Below are positions 9,643 through 17,239 of a stretch of 64,000 nucleotides of DNA, in pieces (within the stretch, counting starts at the first letter, position 1; each line of letters opens with the position of its first letter). The stretch lies in contig CAVTDW010000028.1 of NCBI GenBank assembly GCA_963733505.1, positions 202,403-266,402 on the forward strand, in the 5' to 3' direction. This DNA comes from JALYXV01 sp963733505 (GTDB lineage Bacteria > Actinomycetota > Acidimicrobiia > Acidimicrobiales > Palsa-688). The notes under the pieces are model-generated. The model worked only from the letters and a program-made list of their open reading frames with translations, made no database searches and was not told where the DNA came from. Both the position numbers and the translations under genes were made by a program.

Positions 9643-10206
9643 CTAGGCGCTGGCCGCCTCCATGGCGCGGAGGTAGCCCCGGATGGTGCGGACCTGCAAC
9701 AGGCGGGTCACGGGCTTGCCCAGCCGGGCGATCGGGTCCCGAGGGCGGGAGAAGGCGACGACCTCGAAGCGGACCCGTCCGCCGCGCCGAGTGACGACGA
9801 ACGCCTCCTCGCCCTGGGCGGGGTGGCCGGGAAGGGTCCCGTAGGCGTAGCCGAATCGTTCCGGTTCGTCGAGCAGGTAGGCGACGCGAGCGGGCGCCAC
9901 GGCCCACCCGGCCCCAGGCAGCGGCAGGGCGAGGACGAATGCCTGGTTCGCGGCCACCGGTTGATCGGGGAACACGCGGATGCCCGTCCCTCGCTGGGGC
10001 GCCCACTGAAGCAGCGCTTGTCCGGCCCGGTCGAAGCGGTCGCCCTCATCGGCACCGAGATCGGTGTCGAAACGGTCGAACCGGTAGCCCGCAGGCGCCT
10101 TACCGTCTCTCGTCGCGCCGACCGACGGGTAGGAGAATGGCTTCGCCCGCTCGTCGTCGAGCACACGCTGGAGGAGGTCGTCGGAGGGACGCCGGAGACG
10201 TATCAC
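9643..10206 (-). CDS. DUF1990 family protein
   Basis: 187 residues matching the DUF1990 pattern: LRRPSDDLLQRVLDD at the N-terminus, FSYPSVGATRDG, GYRFDRFDTDLG, and a C-terminal GEEAFVVTRRGGRVRFEVVAFSRP. The family is widespread in actinobacteria and plants with no proven reaction; the fold is predicted to resemble lipid-binding proteins. It is convergent with the kinase with no spacer: the two stop codons are at 9640-9642 and 9643-9645. Confidence 0.8.
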   Translation of the reverse strand: MIRLRRPSDDLLQRVLDDERAKPFSYPSVGATRDGKAPAGYRFDRFDTDLGADEGDRFDRAGQALLQWAPQRGTGIRVFPDQPVAANQAFVLALPLPGAGWAVAPARVAYLLDEPERFGYAYGTLPGHPAQGEEAFVVTRRGGRVRFEVVAFSRPRDPIARLGKPVTRLLQVRTIRGYLRAMEAASA

Positions 10207-10280
10207 GGCGCCACTATCGCATTCACGAGCCAGGCCCGAGGGCGCGTTATGACTTGTGGTTCACGTCCGTTCGGGCGTCC

Positions 10281-10610
10281 CTACTTCGTGCCGACGATGC
10301 AGCGGGCCACGCCCGGAATCCTTACCTTGCCGTCCTTCTCGAACGCGCTCACCTTCGCAATCGTGATTGCCTGAATCCGTTCCCGCGCCGGTTCGTCGAC
10401 CCGCTGGAGCGCCGCAACGACGAGCGAGACGTGCTCGCTGATCATCTCCCAATACTGCACTGACGTTTGCGTCACGAGTTCGACGTCGACGTCCCACTCG
10501 GCAACGTCGCGCAGCCCCGCGCCCTCGTACAGCGCGCTGACATATCTCGGGGCGGCGCACCGGAACATATTCGGTCCGTCCGGGTCACTGAACATCTCTG
10601 ATCTCATCGC
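10281..10610 (-). pseudogene. C-terminal remnant of a class I SAM methyltransferase
   Basis: The last ~105 codons (DPDGPNMFRCAAPRYVSAL onward, ending in IVGTK) look like the C-terminal third of UbiE/Methyltransf_11 enzymes, including the PNMFRC block and a YWEMISEH helix. Codons upstream of about 10610 do not resemble a methyltransferase: the SAM-binding Rossmann half is missing. I read this as a 5'-truncated gene, probably cut when the neighbouring 10.7-16 kb cassette arrived. Confidence 0.6.
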
Positions 10611-10757
10611 CGCTTGGCATCGGCCCTCCCCCGATCGGATGCCTCCACCGAACACGATGGCACTCCTTGGCGGGAATGCATAGTCGCGCGCTCTGGAGCG
10701 TTCTCGACGTACCATCGTCGACCGATGAGTTGGCGGCGGCAGGCGAGTCGTACAGGC

Positions 10758-11348
10758 ATGGCCAAGGTTCTGACCCACATGTGCATGTCGCTGGACGGGT
10801 TCGTCGCCCAGCGCGACGACAACCCAGCGGAGCTATTCGACTGGTACTGGAGCGGCGACGTCGTGGTGCCGAGCGCCCAGGAGACCATGAGCTTCTCGGT
10901 CGATGCAACGAGCGCCCCGATGCTTCGAGAACTCACGTCGGGCTGCGGTGCCCTGATCGCCGGCCGCCGGCTATTCGACCAAACCGACGGATGGGGCGAC
11001 AACCACCCCGCCGGAGCGCCCGTGGTCGTCGTCACCCACCGACCGCCGCCCGACGACGCCGCCGAGCGGTTTCCACGAACGACCTTCGTCGGCAGCGTCG
11101 AGGAGGCGATCGCGACGGCGAAGGAGATCGCCGGGGACAAGTTCGTCACGATCGCCAGCGCCGACATCATCCAGCAGGCCCTGAACCTCGGCCTCGTCGA
11201 CGAGCTCTGCATCAGCCAGGTGCCAGTGCTGTTCGGCACCGGCATCCGCTATTTCGGTGAGCTCGTAGGCGGTCACGTCATGCTCGATGACCCTGTCGTG
11301 GTCCAGGGCACCCGAGCGCTCCACTTGCGCTACCCGGTGCAGCGCTGA
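10758..11348 (+). CDS. RibD C-terminal domain/dihydrofolate-reductase-like protein
   Basis: 196-residue reductase of the RibD_C/DHFR fold, a family using NADPH on pyrimidine- or pterin-like substrates; most single-domain members have no proven substrate. MAKVLTHMCMSLDGFVAQ is the standard N-terminus, followed by GALIAGRRLFDQTDGWG and the nucleotide-binding IASADIIQQALNLGLVDE, ending VLFGTGIRYF. ATG 10758 fits the family; ATG 10725 is also possible because TACCAT (10710-10715) lies 10 nt before it. A short spacer with an ArsR operator separates it from the next operon. Confidence 0.82.
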   Translation: MAKVLTHMCMSLDGFVAQRDDNPAELFDWYWSGDVVVPSAQETMSFSVDATSAPMLRELTSGCGALIAGRRLFDQTDGWGDNHPAGAPVVVVTHRPPPDDAAERFPRTTFVGSVEEAIATAKEIAGDKFVTIASADIIQQALNLGLVDELCISQVPVLFGTGIRYFGELVGGHVMLDDPVVVQGTRALHLRYPVQR

Positions 11349-11352
11349 CCTC

Positions 11353-11415
11353 TTCAACTAAATGGTTGACAAGGGTGCGCTCATCGCGTAGGTTGTCTTA
11401 AACCGTTCAGTTGAA
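11353..11415 (+). promoter_or_regulatory. Promoter and paired operators of the ArsR operon
   Basis: TTGACA at 11366-11371, a 17-nt spacer, and TAGGTT at 11389-11394 form a clear promoter. Two inverted copies of one 15-mer bracket it: TTCAACTAAATGGTT (11353-11367) and AACCGTTCAGTTGAA (11401-11415), 13 of 15 positions matching as inverted repeats. One overlaps the -35 and the other lies just after the predicted start, the layout expected for autorepression by the ArsR protein encoded next. Confidence 0.7.
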
Positions 11416-11429
11416 TAAGGAGGTCGTCT

Positions 11430-11801
11430 GTGGCCGACGACCAGTTGTCCCGAGTCTTCTCCGCGCTCGCCGACCCGACGAGGCGCGACATGGTGGCCCG
11501 CCTCGCCGTGGGCGACGCCACCGTGGGACAGCTAGCCGATCCCTACGACGTTTCGATCCAGGCCGTGTCCAAGCACATCAAGGTTCTGACCGACGCCGGC
11601 CTGGTCAGCCAGACCAAGGACGCCCAGCGGCGGCCGTGCCACCTCGAAGCGGAGATCTTCGACCTGATGACGAAATGGATCGAGCGGTACCGCCAACAGG
11701 CCCAGGAGCGCTACGACCGCCTCGACGCCGTCCTGGCCGAGATGCGCGGCGACGAACAAACCACCAACTACCGACACCCTGAGCAAGGAGCAGCATCATG
11801 A
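11430..11801 (+). CDS. ArsR-family transcriptional regulator
   Basis: 123-residue winged-helix repressor. RVFSALADPTRRDMVARLA is the canonical first helix pair, and VSIQAVSKHIKVLTDAGLV the recognition helix. No metal-binding Cys cluster is present, so it belongs to the metal-independent ArsR group that is usually paired with an SRPBCC (AHSA1) protein, as here. GTG 11430 follows AAGGAGG (11417-11423). Its stop overlaps the SRPBCC start by 4 nt. Probably autoregulated through the paired operators upstream. Confidence 0.9.
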   Translation: MADDQLSRVFSALADPTRRDMVARLAVGDATVGQLADPYDVSIQAVSKHIKVLTDAGLVSQTKDAQRRPCHLEAEIFDLMTKWIERYRQQAQERYDRLDAVLAEMRGDEQTTNYRHPEQGAAS

Positions 11802-12286
11802 ACTCCACGACCAATCGCTACCAGGTCTCGATCGAGGCCGACCCCACCCTGCCGATCATCCGCATCACCCGCGACTTCGACGCCACGCCGGCGCAGTTGA
11901 TGCGGGCGCACACCGATCCCGAGCTGTTCGCCCGCTGGGTCGGGCCGAACGGGATGGACACCAAGATCGTCGACTGGGACGCCACCACAGGCGGCCGCTG
12001 GCGCTACGTCGCCGGGCGAGGCGGTGAGGAGTACGGCTTTCATGGGTGCTTCCACGAGGTCGGCGAGGACCGCATCGTGCAGACCTTCACCTTCGACGGC
12101 CAGCCTGACGGCGTCGCCCTCCAGACGCTGCGGTTCGAGGACATCGGCGACGGCCGCACCCGGCTGCACGCGCAGTCGCTCGTGGACAGCTTCGAGCACC
12201 GCGACCAGTGGCTGGCCAGCGGCATGGAGACCGGTGTGGACCAGGGTTACGCCAAGCTCGACGCGCTCCTCGCCGAGCTCCGATGA
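11798..12286 (+). CDS. SRPBCC/AHSA1-domain protein
   Basis: 162-residue START/Bet v1-like ligand-binding protein: ITRDFDATPAQLMRAHTDPE then FARWVGPNG, the AHSA1 signature, and a central TGGRWRY. Such proteins bind small hydrophobic ligands; the ligand is unknown. It is the middle gene of an ArsR-SRPBCC-DinB operon with 4-nt overlaps on both sides. Confidence 0.88.
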   Translation: MNSTTNRYQVSIEADPTLPIIRITRDFDATPAQLMRAHTDPELFARWVGPNGMDTKIVDWDATTGGRWRYVAGRGGEEYGFHGCFHEVGEDRIVQTFTFDGQPDGVALQTLRFEDIGDGRTRLHAQSLVDSFEHRDQWLASGMETGVDQGYAKLDALLAELR

Positions 12287-12837
12287 GCAGCCCTGCCGAC
12301 GAGCACCGGCGCATCGCCGCCGCGTTCACCACGACCGTGGAGGGCGTTGCGCCGGAGTCGTGGGACAACGCGGCGCCGCCAGAAGGCTGGGTCGCCCGCG
12401 ACGTCGTCCACCACCTGGTCGAGTGGCTCCCTGCCTTCCTCCAGGGAGCCGCGGGGATCACGCTGCCGAAGGGTCCCTCGGTCGACGACGACCCCGTCGG
12501 CGCCTGGCGCACCCACACCGACGCCGTCCAGGCGCTCCTCGACGACGCCGACACCGCCGACCGCGAGCACGACCTCCCGTACATCGGTCGCATGCCGCTC
12601 GGCCAAGCAGTCGACATGATCTACATCAGCGACGTGTTCCTGCACCGCTGGGATCTCGCCCGAGCCACCGGCCAGGACGAGACGCTGGACCCCGACAAGT
12701 GCGCCGTGATGCTCGAAGGCATGCTTCCGATGGACGAGGTGCTACGCCAGAGCGGCCAGTACGGGCCCCGCGTCCAGGTCCCCGATGACGCCGACGTCCA
12801 GACCAAACTCCTGGCCTTCATCGGCCGTACCCCATAG
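12283..12837 (+). CDS. DinB/TIGR03086-type metal-binding protein (mycothiol-dependent fold)
   Basis: 184 residues of the DinB-like four-helix bundle typical of mycothiol maleylpyruvate isomerase relatives. Metal-ligand histidines are placed as in the family: VARDVVHHLVEWLP early and ISDVFLHRWDLARATG late. The family typically performs mycothiol-linked detoxification in actinobacteria. ATG 12283 overlaps the SRPBCC stop by 4 nt, so it is cotranslated with the ArsR operon. Substrate unknown. Confidence 0.8.
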   Translation: MSSPADEHRRIAAAFTTTVEGVAPESWDNAAPPEGWVARDVVHHLVEWLPAFLQGAAGITLPKGPSVDDDPVGAWRTHTDAVQALLDDADTADREHDLPYIGRMPLGQAVDMIYISDVFLHRWDLARATGQDETLDPDKCAVMLEGMLPMDEVLRQSGQYGPRVQVPDDADVQTKLLAFIGRTP

Positions 12838-12864
12838 ACGTCTGCCACGGGACGGGTCGCACTG

Positions 12865-12915
12865 TTGACATTGCAGTGCGGACGTAGCACACTTTCACTA
12901 ATCTGTTAGTGAAAG
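12865..12915 (+). promoter_or_regulatory. GntR/ABC operon promoter with perfect palindromic operator
   Basis: CTTTCACTAA (12892-12901) and TTAGTGAAAG (12906-12915) form a perfect 10-bp inverted repeat with a TCTG centre, 1 nt before the GTG start of the GntR gene. TTGACA at 12865-12870 is a good -35. The -10 is weaker: CACACT at 17-nt spacing, or TAATCT inside the operator. Binding by the GntR product would block initiation. Confidence 0.68.
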
Positions 12916-12916
12916 G

Positions 12917-13315
12917 GTGGGAGTGATCGAGTTCCATCTGGACCCCTCGTCGGGTGTGGCGACGTATATGCAGCTGGTGCAGCAGGTGAATCAAGCGCTC
13001 CAGCTCGGCCTGTTGGAGCCCGGCGACCGGCTGCCGACCGCGCAGCAGGTCGTGGCGTCGCTCGCCATCAACCCGAACACCGTGTTGAAGGCGTATCGCG
13101 ATCTCGAGCGGGCAGGTCTGGTGCGGGCCCGGCCCGGCATGGGCACCTTCGTCGTCGCGACGCTGCCGCGGACCGACCCCGAGGCGCAGGCGAAGTTCCG
13201 TCGGTCGATGGCGGCGTGGTTGCGCTCCGCGCGGACTGCCGGCCTCACCGCCGATGAGATCGAGGCGATCTACCGGACCGCGGTGCGTGACTCCTTCGCC
13301 GAAGGTGCGGCATGA
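12917..13315 (+). CDS. YtrA-type GntR transcriptional repressor
   Basis: 132 residues: an N-terminal winged helix (YMQLVQQVNQALQLGLLEPG, then LPTAQQVVASLAINPNTVLKAYRDLE) and a short C-terminal helical tail, the size and layout of YtrA-subfamily GntR regulators. These usually control an adjacent ABC exporter, and here the ATPase gene overlaps by 4 nt. GTG 12917 lies directly after the palindromic operator; GTG 12923 is an alternative. Expected to sense an envelope-active or toxic compound (inference). Confidence 0.87.
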   Translation: MGVIEFHLDPSSGVATYMQLVQQVNQALQLGLLEPGDRLPTAQQVVASLAINPNTVLKAYRDLERAGLVRARPGMGTFVVATLPRTDPEAQAKFRRSMAAWLRSARTAGLTADEIEAIYRTAVRDSFAEGAA

Positions 13316-14208
13316 CGGCCATGTTGGAGACGGTCGGTCTGGGTAGGCGCTACGGCCGCCGGTGGGCGTTGTCGGACTGCACGCTGTCGGTCCCAGCGGG
13401 GAAGGTCGTCGGCCTCGTCGGGCCGAACGGTGCCGGCAAGACCACCCTGCTGCACCTCGCCGTGGGACTGTTGAGACCGAGTGCCGGGACCATCGCCGTG
13501 CTCGGCGACCGCCCGTGCTCGGGGCCGGCGGCCCTGGGGCGGGTGGGGTTCCTCGCCCAGGACAACCCGACGTACGCCCGGTTGACCGTGGCACAGCACC
13601 TGCGGATGGGCGAGTGGCTCAACCCCGGCTGGGATGCCACGTTTGCGGGCGAGCGTGTCGCGGCACTCGGGCTCGATCTGCGGCAGCGGGCCGGCACCCT
13701 CTCCGGCGGGCAGCGGGCTCAGCTCGCGCTCACGCTCGCCGTTGCGAAGCGACCCGAGCTGCTCCTGCTGGACGAACCCGTCGCCAGCCTCGACCCGCTG
13801 GCAACGCGGGAATTCCTCCAAGGCTTGATGGAGGTCGTCGCCGCCCACGGCGTCAGCGTCGTGCTGTCTTCCCATCAGATCGCCGACCTCGAGCGGGTCT
13901 GTGACTACCTCGTCGTGCTGGCCACCGGCCGCGTGGCCCTCACCGGCGACGTCGACGAACTGCTGGCATCACACCGTCGCCTCACCGGGCCCCGCCGGGA
14001 TCGTTGCACTCTCCCGGCGAGTCAGACGGTGATCGAGGCAAGTCACCTCGACAAGCAGAGCACCCTGCTGGTCCGTACCGACGAGCCGGTAGTTGATCCG
14101 GCCTGGTCGGTCACGCCCGTCAGCCTCGACGACATCCTCCTCGCCTACATGCGCCAAGCCCGAGACGGCAACGCACCCTCCGACCCCGCACTGGCGGTCG
14201 CACGATGA
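13312..14208 (+). CDS. ABC transporter ATP-binding protein (exporter type)
   Basis: 298 residues with Walker A GPNGAGKTT, signature LSGGQRAQLAL, Walker B LLLLDEP and H-loop VVLSSHQ; the C-terminal ~80 residues are an accessory domain typical of drug or peptide export ATPases. It is sandwiched by 4-nt overlaps between the GntR repressor and the membrane subunit, giving a repressor-ATPase-permease operon. Confidence 0.92.
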   Translation: MTAMLETVGLGRRYGRRWALSDCTLSVPAGKVVGLVGPNGAGKTTLLHLAVGLLRPSAGTIAVLGDRPCSGPAALGRVGFLAQDNPTYARLTVAQHLRMGEWLNPGWDATFAGERVAALGLDLRQRAGTLSGGQRAQLALTLAVAKRPELLLLDEPVASLDPLATREFLQGLMEVVAAHGVSVVLSSHQIADLERVCDYLVVLATGRVALTGDVDELLASHRRLTGPRRDRCTLPASQTVIEASHLDKQSTLLVRTDEPVVDPAWSVTPVSLDDILLAYMRQARDGNAPSDPALAVAR

Positions 14209-15245
14209 CCCGCTTCGCCTGGATGCAATCCCGAACCCAAACCCTCGCCGTCCTCGCCGTCCTCGCGGCGCTGGCCATCGTCACGGCCATCACCGGCATT
14301 CGCCTCTCGCATCTCTACGACCGCCTCGCCGCGTCGTGCGCCGCGGGTGACTGTGGGCTCGCCACCGAACAGTTCTCGGCCTACTACTCCTGGCTCCAGA
14401 ACGGTTTCGAGCTCATCCTTCGCTTGGCACCCGCCATCATCGGCATCTTCTGGGGCGCCCCGCTCCTCGCCCGAGAACTGGAAACCGGCACCTATCGCCT
14501 CGCCTGGACCCAAGGGGTCACCCGCTCCCGATGGTTGACCACGAAGCTGCTCGTCGTCGGCGCCAGCGCGGTCGCTGCCGCCGCCGTGTTGACCTTCGCC
14601 ACCACTTGGTGGTTCCGAGCCGGGGACATGGCCGGCGGCAACCAGTACGCCCTGTTCGATAGGCGGAACCTGGCACCGGTGGCGTACGCGTTGTTCGCGT
14701 TCGCGCTCGGCGCGGTCCTCGGAGCGGTGATCCGCCGGACGCTGCCCGCCATGGCGGCCACGCTCGGCGTCTTTGCCTTCACCCGTATCGCCGTCACCGC
14801 GTGGGTCCGACCACACCTCCTTGCCCCAGTCCACAAGTCGATGTCACTGCTCTCCGCCGGAGGCTTCGGCTTTACCGTCGATCGTGGGACCGTCGACGTC
14901 GTGGCCCGCGGCGCCGACATCCCCAACGCTTGGGTGCAATCCAGCCAGATCGTGACCAGTTCCGGCCACGCCGCGAGCGCCGCCCAACGCGCCGCGTTCG
15001 TCGGCCAGTACTGCCCGACGATCGCGCACCCGGCGCTGCCCGGCCAGAGTGGCAAGTTCGCTGGGGACCCCGGCACGTTCGAAACCTGCCGCCAACAGGC
15101 TGCAAATGTGTTCCACCTCGCCGTTACCTACCAGCCCGCCGGACGCTACTGGACGTTCCAATGGCTGGAAGCCGCAATCTACGTCGCGCTCGCGCTCGTC
15201 GCTGTCGTCGGCTGCTACTGGTGGGTGACACGACGCGCCAACTGA
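14205..15245 (+). CDS. ABC transporter permease
   Basis: 346-residue integral membrane protein with about six hydrophobic segments: near residues 14-32, 67-85 (LRLAPAIIGIFWGAP), 113-130, 160-178, 182-198 and a final one near 320-340. A large Cys-containing loop before the last segment is likely extracytoplasmic. LARELETGTYRLAWTQGVTRSRW is the coupling-type helix common in ABC2-like permeases. It pairs with the overlapping ATPase. Confidence 0.85.
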   Translation: MTRFAWMQSRTQTLAVLAVLAALAIVTAITGIRLSHLYDRLAASCAAGDCGLATEQFSAYYSWLQNGFELILRLAPAIIGIFWGAPLLARELETGTYRLAWTQGVTRSRWLTTKLLVVGASAVAAAAVLTFATTWWFRAGDMAGGNQYALFDRRNLAPVAYALFAFALGAVLGAVIRRTLPAMAATLGVFAFTRIAVTAWVRPHLLAPVHKSMSLLSAGGFGFTVDRGTVDVVARGADIPNAWVQSSQIVTSSGHAASAAQRAAFVGQYCPTIAHPALPGQSGKFAGDPGTFETCRQQAANVFHLAVTYQPAGRYWTFQWLEAAIYVALALVAVVGCYWWVTRRAN

Positions 15246-15429
15246 ACTGAGGAACACGGCAGCGAGGATGCCGCGACCTGCCAGCCAGAACTCTGTGACA
15301 GGCATGCGGCGCCGTCCGCACCCCACCGCCGTCCGTACGCATCGCCGAGCCAGGTGGTGTCGAGCGCCACATCGGGTCGGTCTGCTCAGGCTCGACCTCG
15401 CCTGTGGTCTATACGCTGAGCGGTCGGTA

Positions 15430-15435
15430 TATACT
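15430..15435 (+). promoter_or_regulatory. -10 hexamer for the leaderless vapBC transcript
   Basis: TATACT ends 7 nt before the ATG at 15442, so the transcript should begin at the start codon. A second TATAC (15410-15414) lies 20 nt upstream and may belong to the antitoxin operator. Confidence 0.55.
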
Positions 15436-15441
15436 GCGGGT

Positions 15442-15636
15442 ATGGCAAAACATCTGGTCGACATCGACGAGGCCGCGCTCACGGCCGCTCAAGCTGAGCT
15501 AGGAACGACCACGATGAAGGACACCGTGAACGAAGCCCTTCGACGAGCAAGCGCTCGGCGTAGTGCCCGTGTCGACACCGCACTCGACCGCCTCGCCCGG
15601 CGTGGCCTTCCCCCACGCGAGGAAGCGTGGCGCTAA
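15442..15636 (+). CDS. vapB: VapB-type antitoxin
   Basis: 64-residue ribbon-helix-helix antitoxin of the type II VapB (DUF2191-like) group: HLVDIDEAALTAAQAELGT, then TMKDTVNEALRRAS. It binds DNA as a dimer through the N-terminal strand and neutralises the toxin with its C-terminal tail (GLPPREEAWR). The stop overlaps the toxin start by 10 nt. Repression of its own promoter by the complex is expected from the family. Confidence 0.85.
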   Translation: MAKHLVDIDEAALTAAQAELGTTTMKDTVNEALRRASARRSARVDTALDRLARRGLPPREEAWR

Positions 15637-16040
15637 CCCATCTCCTGGATACGAGCGTCGTCAGCCGCCTGGGAAGGCCAGAGGTCCGCGCCATCATCGA
15701 CCCGCTGACCCACGCCGGCCGAATCGGCCGAGCTGGTATCACCGACCTCGAGGTCGGCTACGGGAGCCGAAACGCGCAGGAGTGGGATCAGGACATGGCC
15801 GATCTATCCGTGTTCCAAGTGATCGAAACCACGGCCGACCACCTGCGGCGGGCCCGGCAGGTGCAGCGTCTGCTGGCGTCGCGCAGTCAACGAGGGCGCA
15901 AGGTCCCGGATCTGCTAATCGCCGCCGCCGCCGAAGAAGCCGAGCTCACACTCCTGCACTATGACAACGACTTCGAGCTCATCGCCAACGTGACCGGCCA
16001 GAGATGCCAATGGGTCGTACCGCCCGGAAGTATCGACTGA
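15627..16040 (+). CDS. vapC: VapC-type PIN-domain RNase toxin
   Basis: 137-residue PIN domain. Acidic metal ligands are in place: LLDTSVVSRL (Asp), TDLEVGYGSR (Glu), VPDLLIAAAAEEA (Asp) and LLHYDNDFELIA (final Asp). PIN toxins cut tRNA or rRNA in a Mg-dependent way. GTG 15627 lies inside the antitoxin gene (10-nt overlap). Confidence 0.9.
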   Translation: MALTHLLDTSVVSRLGRPEVRAIIDPLTHAGRIGRAGITDLEVGYGSRNAQEWDQDMADLSVFQVIETTADHLRRARQVQRLLASRSQRGRKVPDLLIAAAAEEAELTLLHYDNDFELIANVTGQRCQWVVPPGSID

Positions 16041-16137
16041 AGGTGGACTCTGCCTCCGCCCAGCGGACTGAAAGCGCTGCACCAGCCTCGGTCGATAGTT
16101 AATGAACAGACATAAAGAAATACAGTAACGTGGTCGG

Positions 16138-16737
16138 ATGGTGGGCCGGCCCCGAACAGTCAGCGACGACGAGATCCTCGACGGCGCGGTGGCGGTTCTG
16201 GCGAGGGTCGGGCCTCAGGGCATGACGCTTGGGGCGGTGGCCTCGCAAGTCGGGTTGCAGGCGCCCAGCATGATCCAACGGTTCGGTTCGAAGCACGACC
16301 TCCTGCGGGCCATATCGGCTCGAGGTGTCGAGCGAGTGCCTGAGGTGTTCGCCTTGAGCCGCCAGCGCCACCGGCCAGGATTGGCAGCAGTCATCGCCGG
16401 GTTGCGGCGTTTGGTGAAGGGGATTGACACGCCTGCGAGCCTTGGTCATCACCTGGCATTCCTCGCCATGGATCTGGGCGATCCGGAGCTGCGGGAGCTG
16501 GCCGCGGCCCACGCCGCGGCGTTGACCCACGAGATCGAAACCGGCCTGGCGCTGGCGGTCGCGGCGGGCGAATTGGTTGGGGACCCAGCGCGGCTGGCCC
16601 GGATTGTGTACACCACGTACAACGGCTCGCTCATCGCCTGGGCGGTCGGCGGACGGGGGGCCCTCGGCAGGTGGATTTCGTCGGATGTCGGCGCGGTGTT
16701 GGCGCCATTCCAGAAAGGTGGGAACGCAGATGCATGA
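16138..16737 (+). CDS. TetR-family transcriptional regulator
   Basis: 199 residues: an N-terminal HTH (VSDDEILDGAVAVLARVG, then TLGAVASQVGLQAPSMIQRFGSKHDLLRAI) and an all-helical ligand-binding domain. TACAGT (16121-16126) lies 11 nt before ATG 16138, giving a very short leader in an unusually AT-rich stretch. The stop overlaps the start of the PNPOx-like gene, so the two are coexpressed and the regulator probably controls it. Ligand unknown. Confidence 0.88.
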   Translation: MVGRPRTVSDDEILDGAVAVLARVGPQGMTLGAVASQVGLQAPSMIQRFGSKHDLLRAISARGVERVPEVFALSRQRHRPGLAAVIAGLRRLVKGIDTPASLGHHLAFLAMDLGDPELRELAAAHAAALTHEIETGLALAVAAGELVGDPARLARIVYTTYNGSLIAWAVGGRGALGRWISSDVGAVLAPFQKGGNADA

Positions 16738-17239
16738 AACCCGGGACGACCTCGAGTCGTTGCAGACTCTTCTCGATCGCAGCGCCGCGCTCGGCGGTGC
16801 CCACCTGCGCAGCATCATCACCGAGGAACGCCGGTTGCGCGCGGACGATCTTGCCGATCGGCTGGTCGGGATGCGCCTACTGGCGCTCGCCACGGTGACG
16901 GCCGATGGCCGGCCGTTGGTCGGGCCGGTCGACGGGATCTTCTACCGCGGGGCGTTCTATTTCGGGTCGTCGCCCGAGTCGATCCGGTTCCGCCATATCC
17001 GCCTCCGACCTCACGTGAGTGCCACCCACCTGCCGGGCGAGGAACTGGCCGTCACCGTGCACGGCCGCGCCGTGCCCATTGATGTCGCCGACGAGGGTCA
17101 GGCGGGGTTTCGCAGGGCGTTGCTCGATATCTATGTACCCCGGTATGGCCCCGAGTGGGAGGATTTCCTCGCGGCTGGCGTCTGTTACGCCCGGATCGAC
17201 GCGGAACGGATGTTCACCTTCCACATGGACCACTCATGA
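16730..17239 (+). CDS. Pyridoxamine-5'-phosphate oxidase-like flavin/F420-binding protein
   Basis: 169 residues with a split-barrel FMN/F420-binding fold: LLALATVTADGRPLVGPVDG, then FYFGSSPESIRFRHIR, HVSATHLPG and the closing ARIDAERMFTFHMD. In actinobacteria such proteins use FMN or F420 in redox reactions. About 40 helical residues precede the barrel. ATG 16730 overlaps the TetR end and the gene overlaps the next start by 4 nt, so TetR, this gene and the acetyltransferase form one unit. Confidence 0.8.
   Translation: MHETRDDLESLQTLLDRSAALGGAHLRSIITEERRLRADDLADRLVGMRLLALATVTADGRPLVGPVDGIFYRGAFYFGSSPESIRFRHIRLRPHVSATHLPGEELAVTVHGRAVPIDVADEGQAGFRRALLDIYVPRYGPEWEDFLAAGVCYARIDAERMFTFHMDHS

Noticed and set aside
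8258..9646. Programmed frameshifting as an explanation for the kinase and other split genes
   Set aside because: I found no conserved slippery heptamer or stimulatory structure, and the events occur in unrelated genes at GC runs; sequence error or mutation is simpler.
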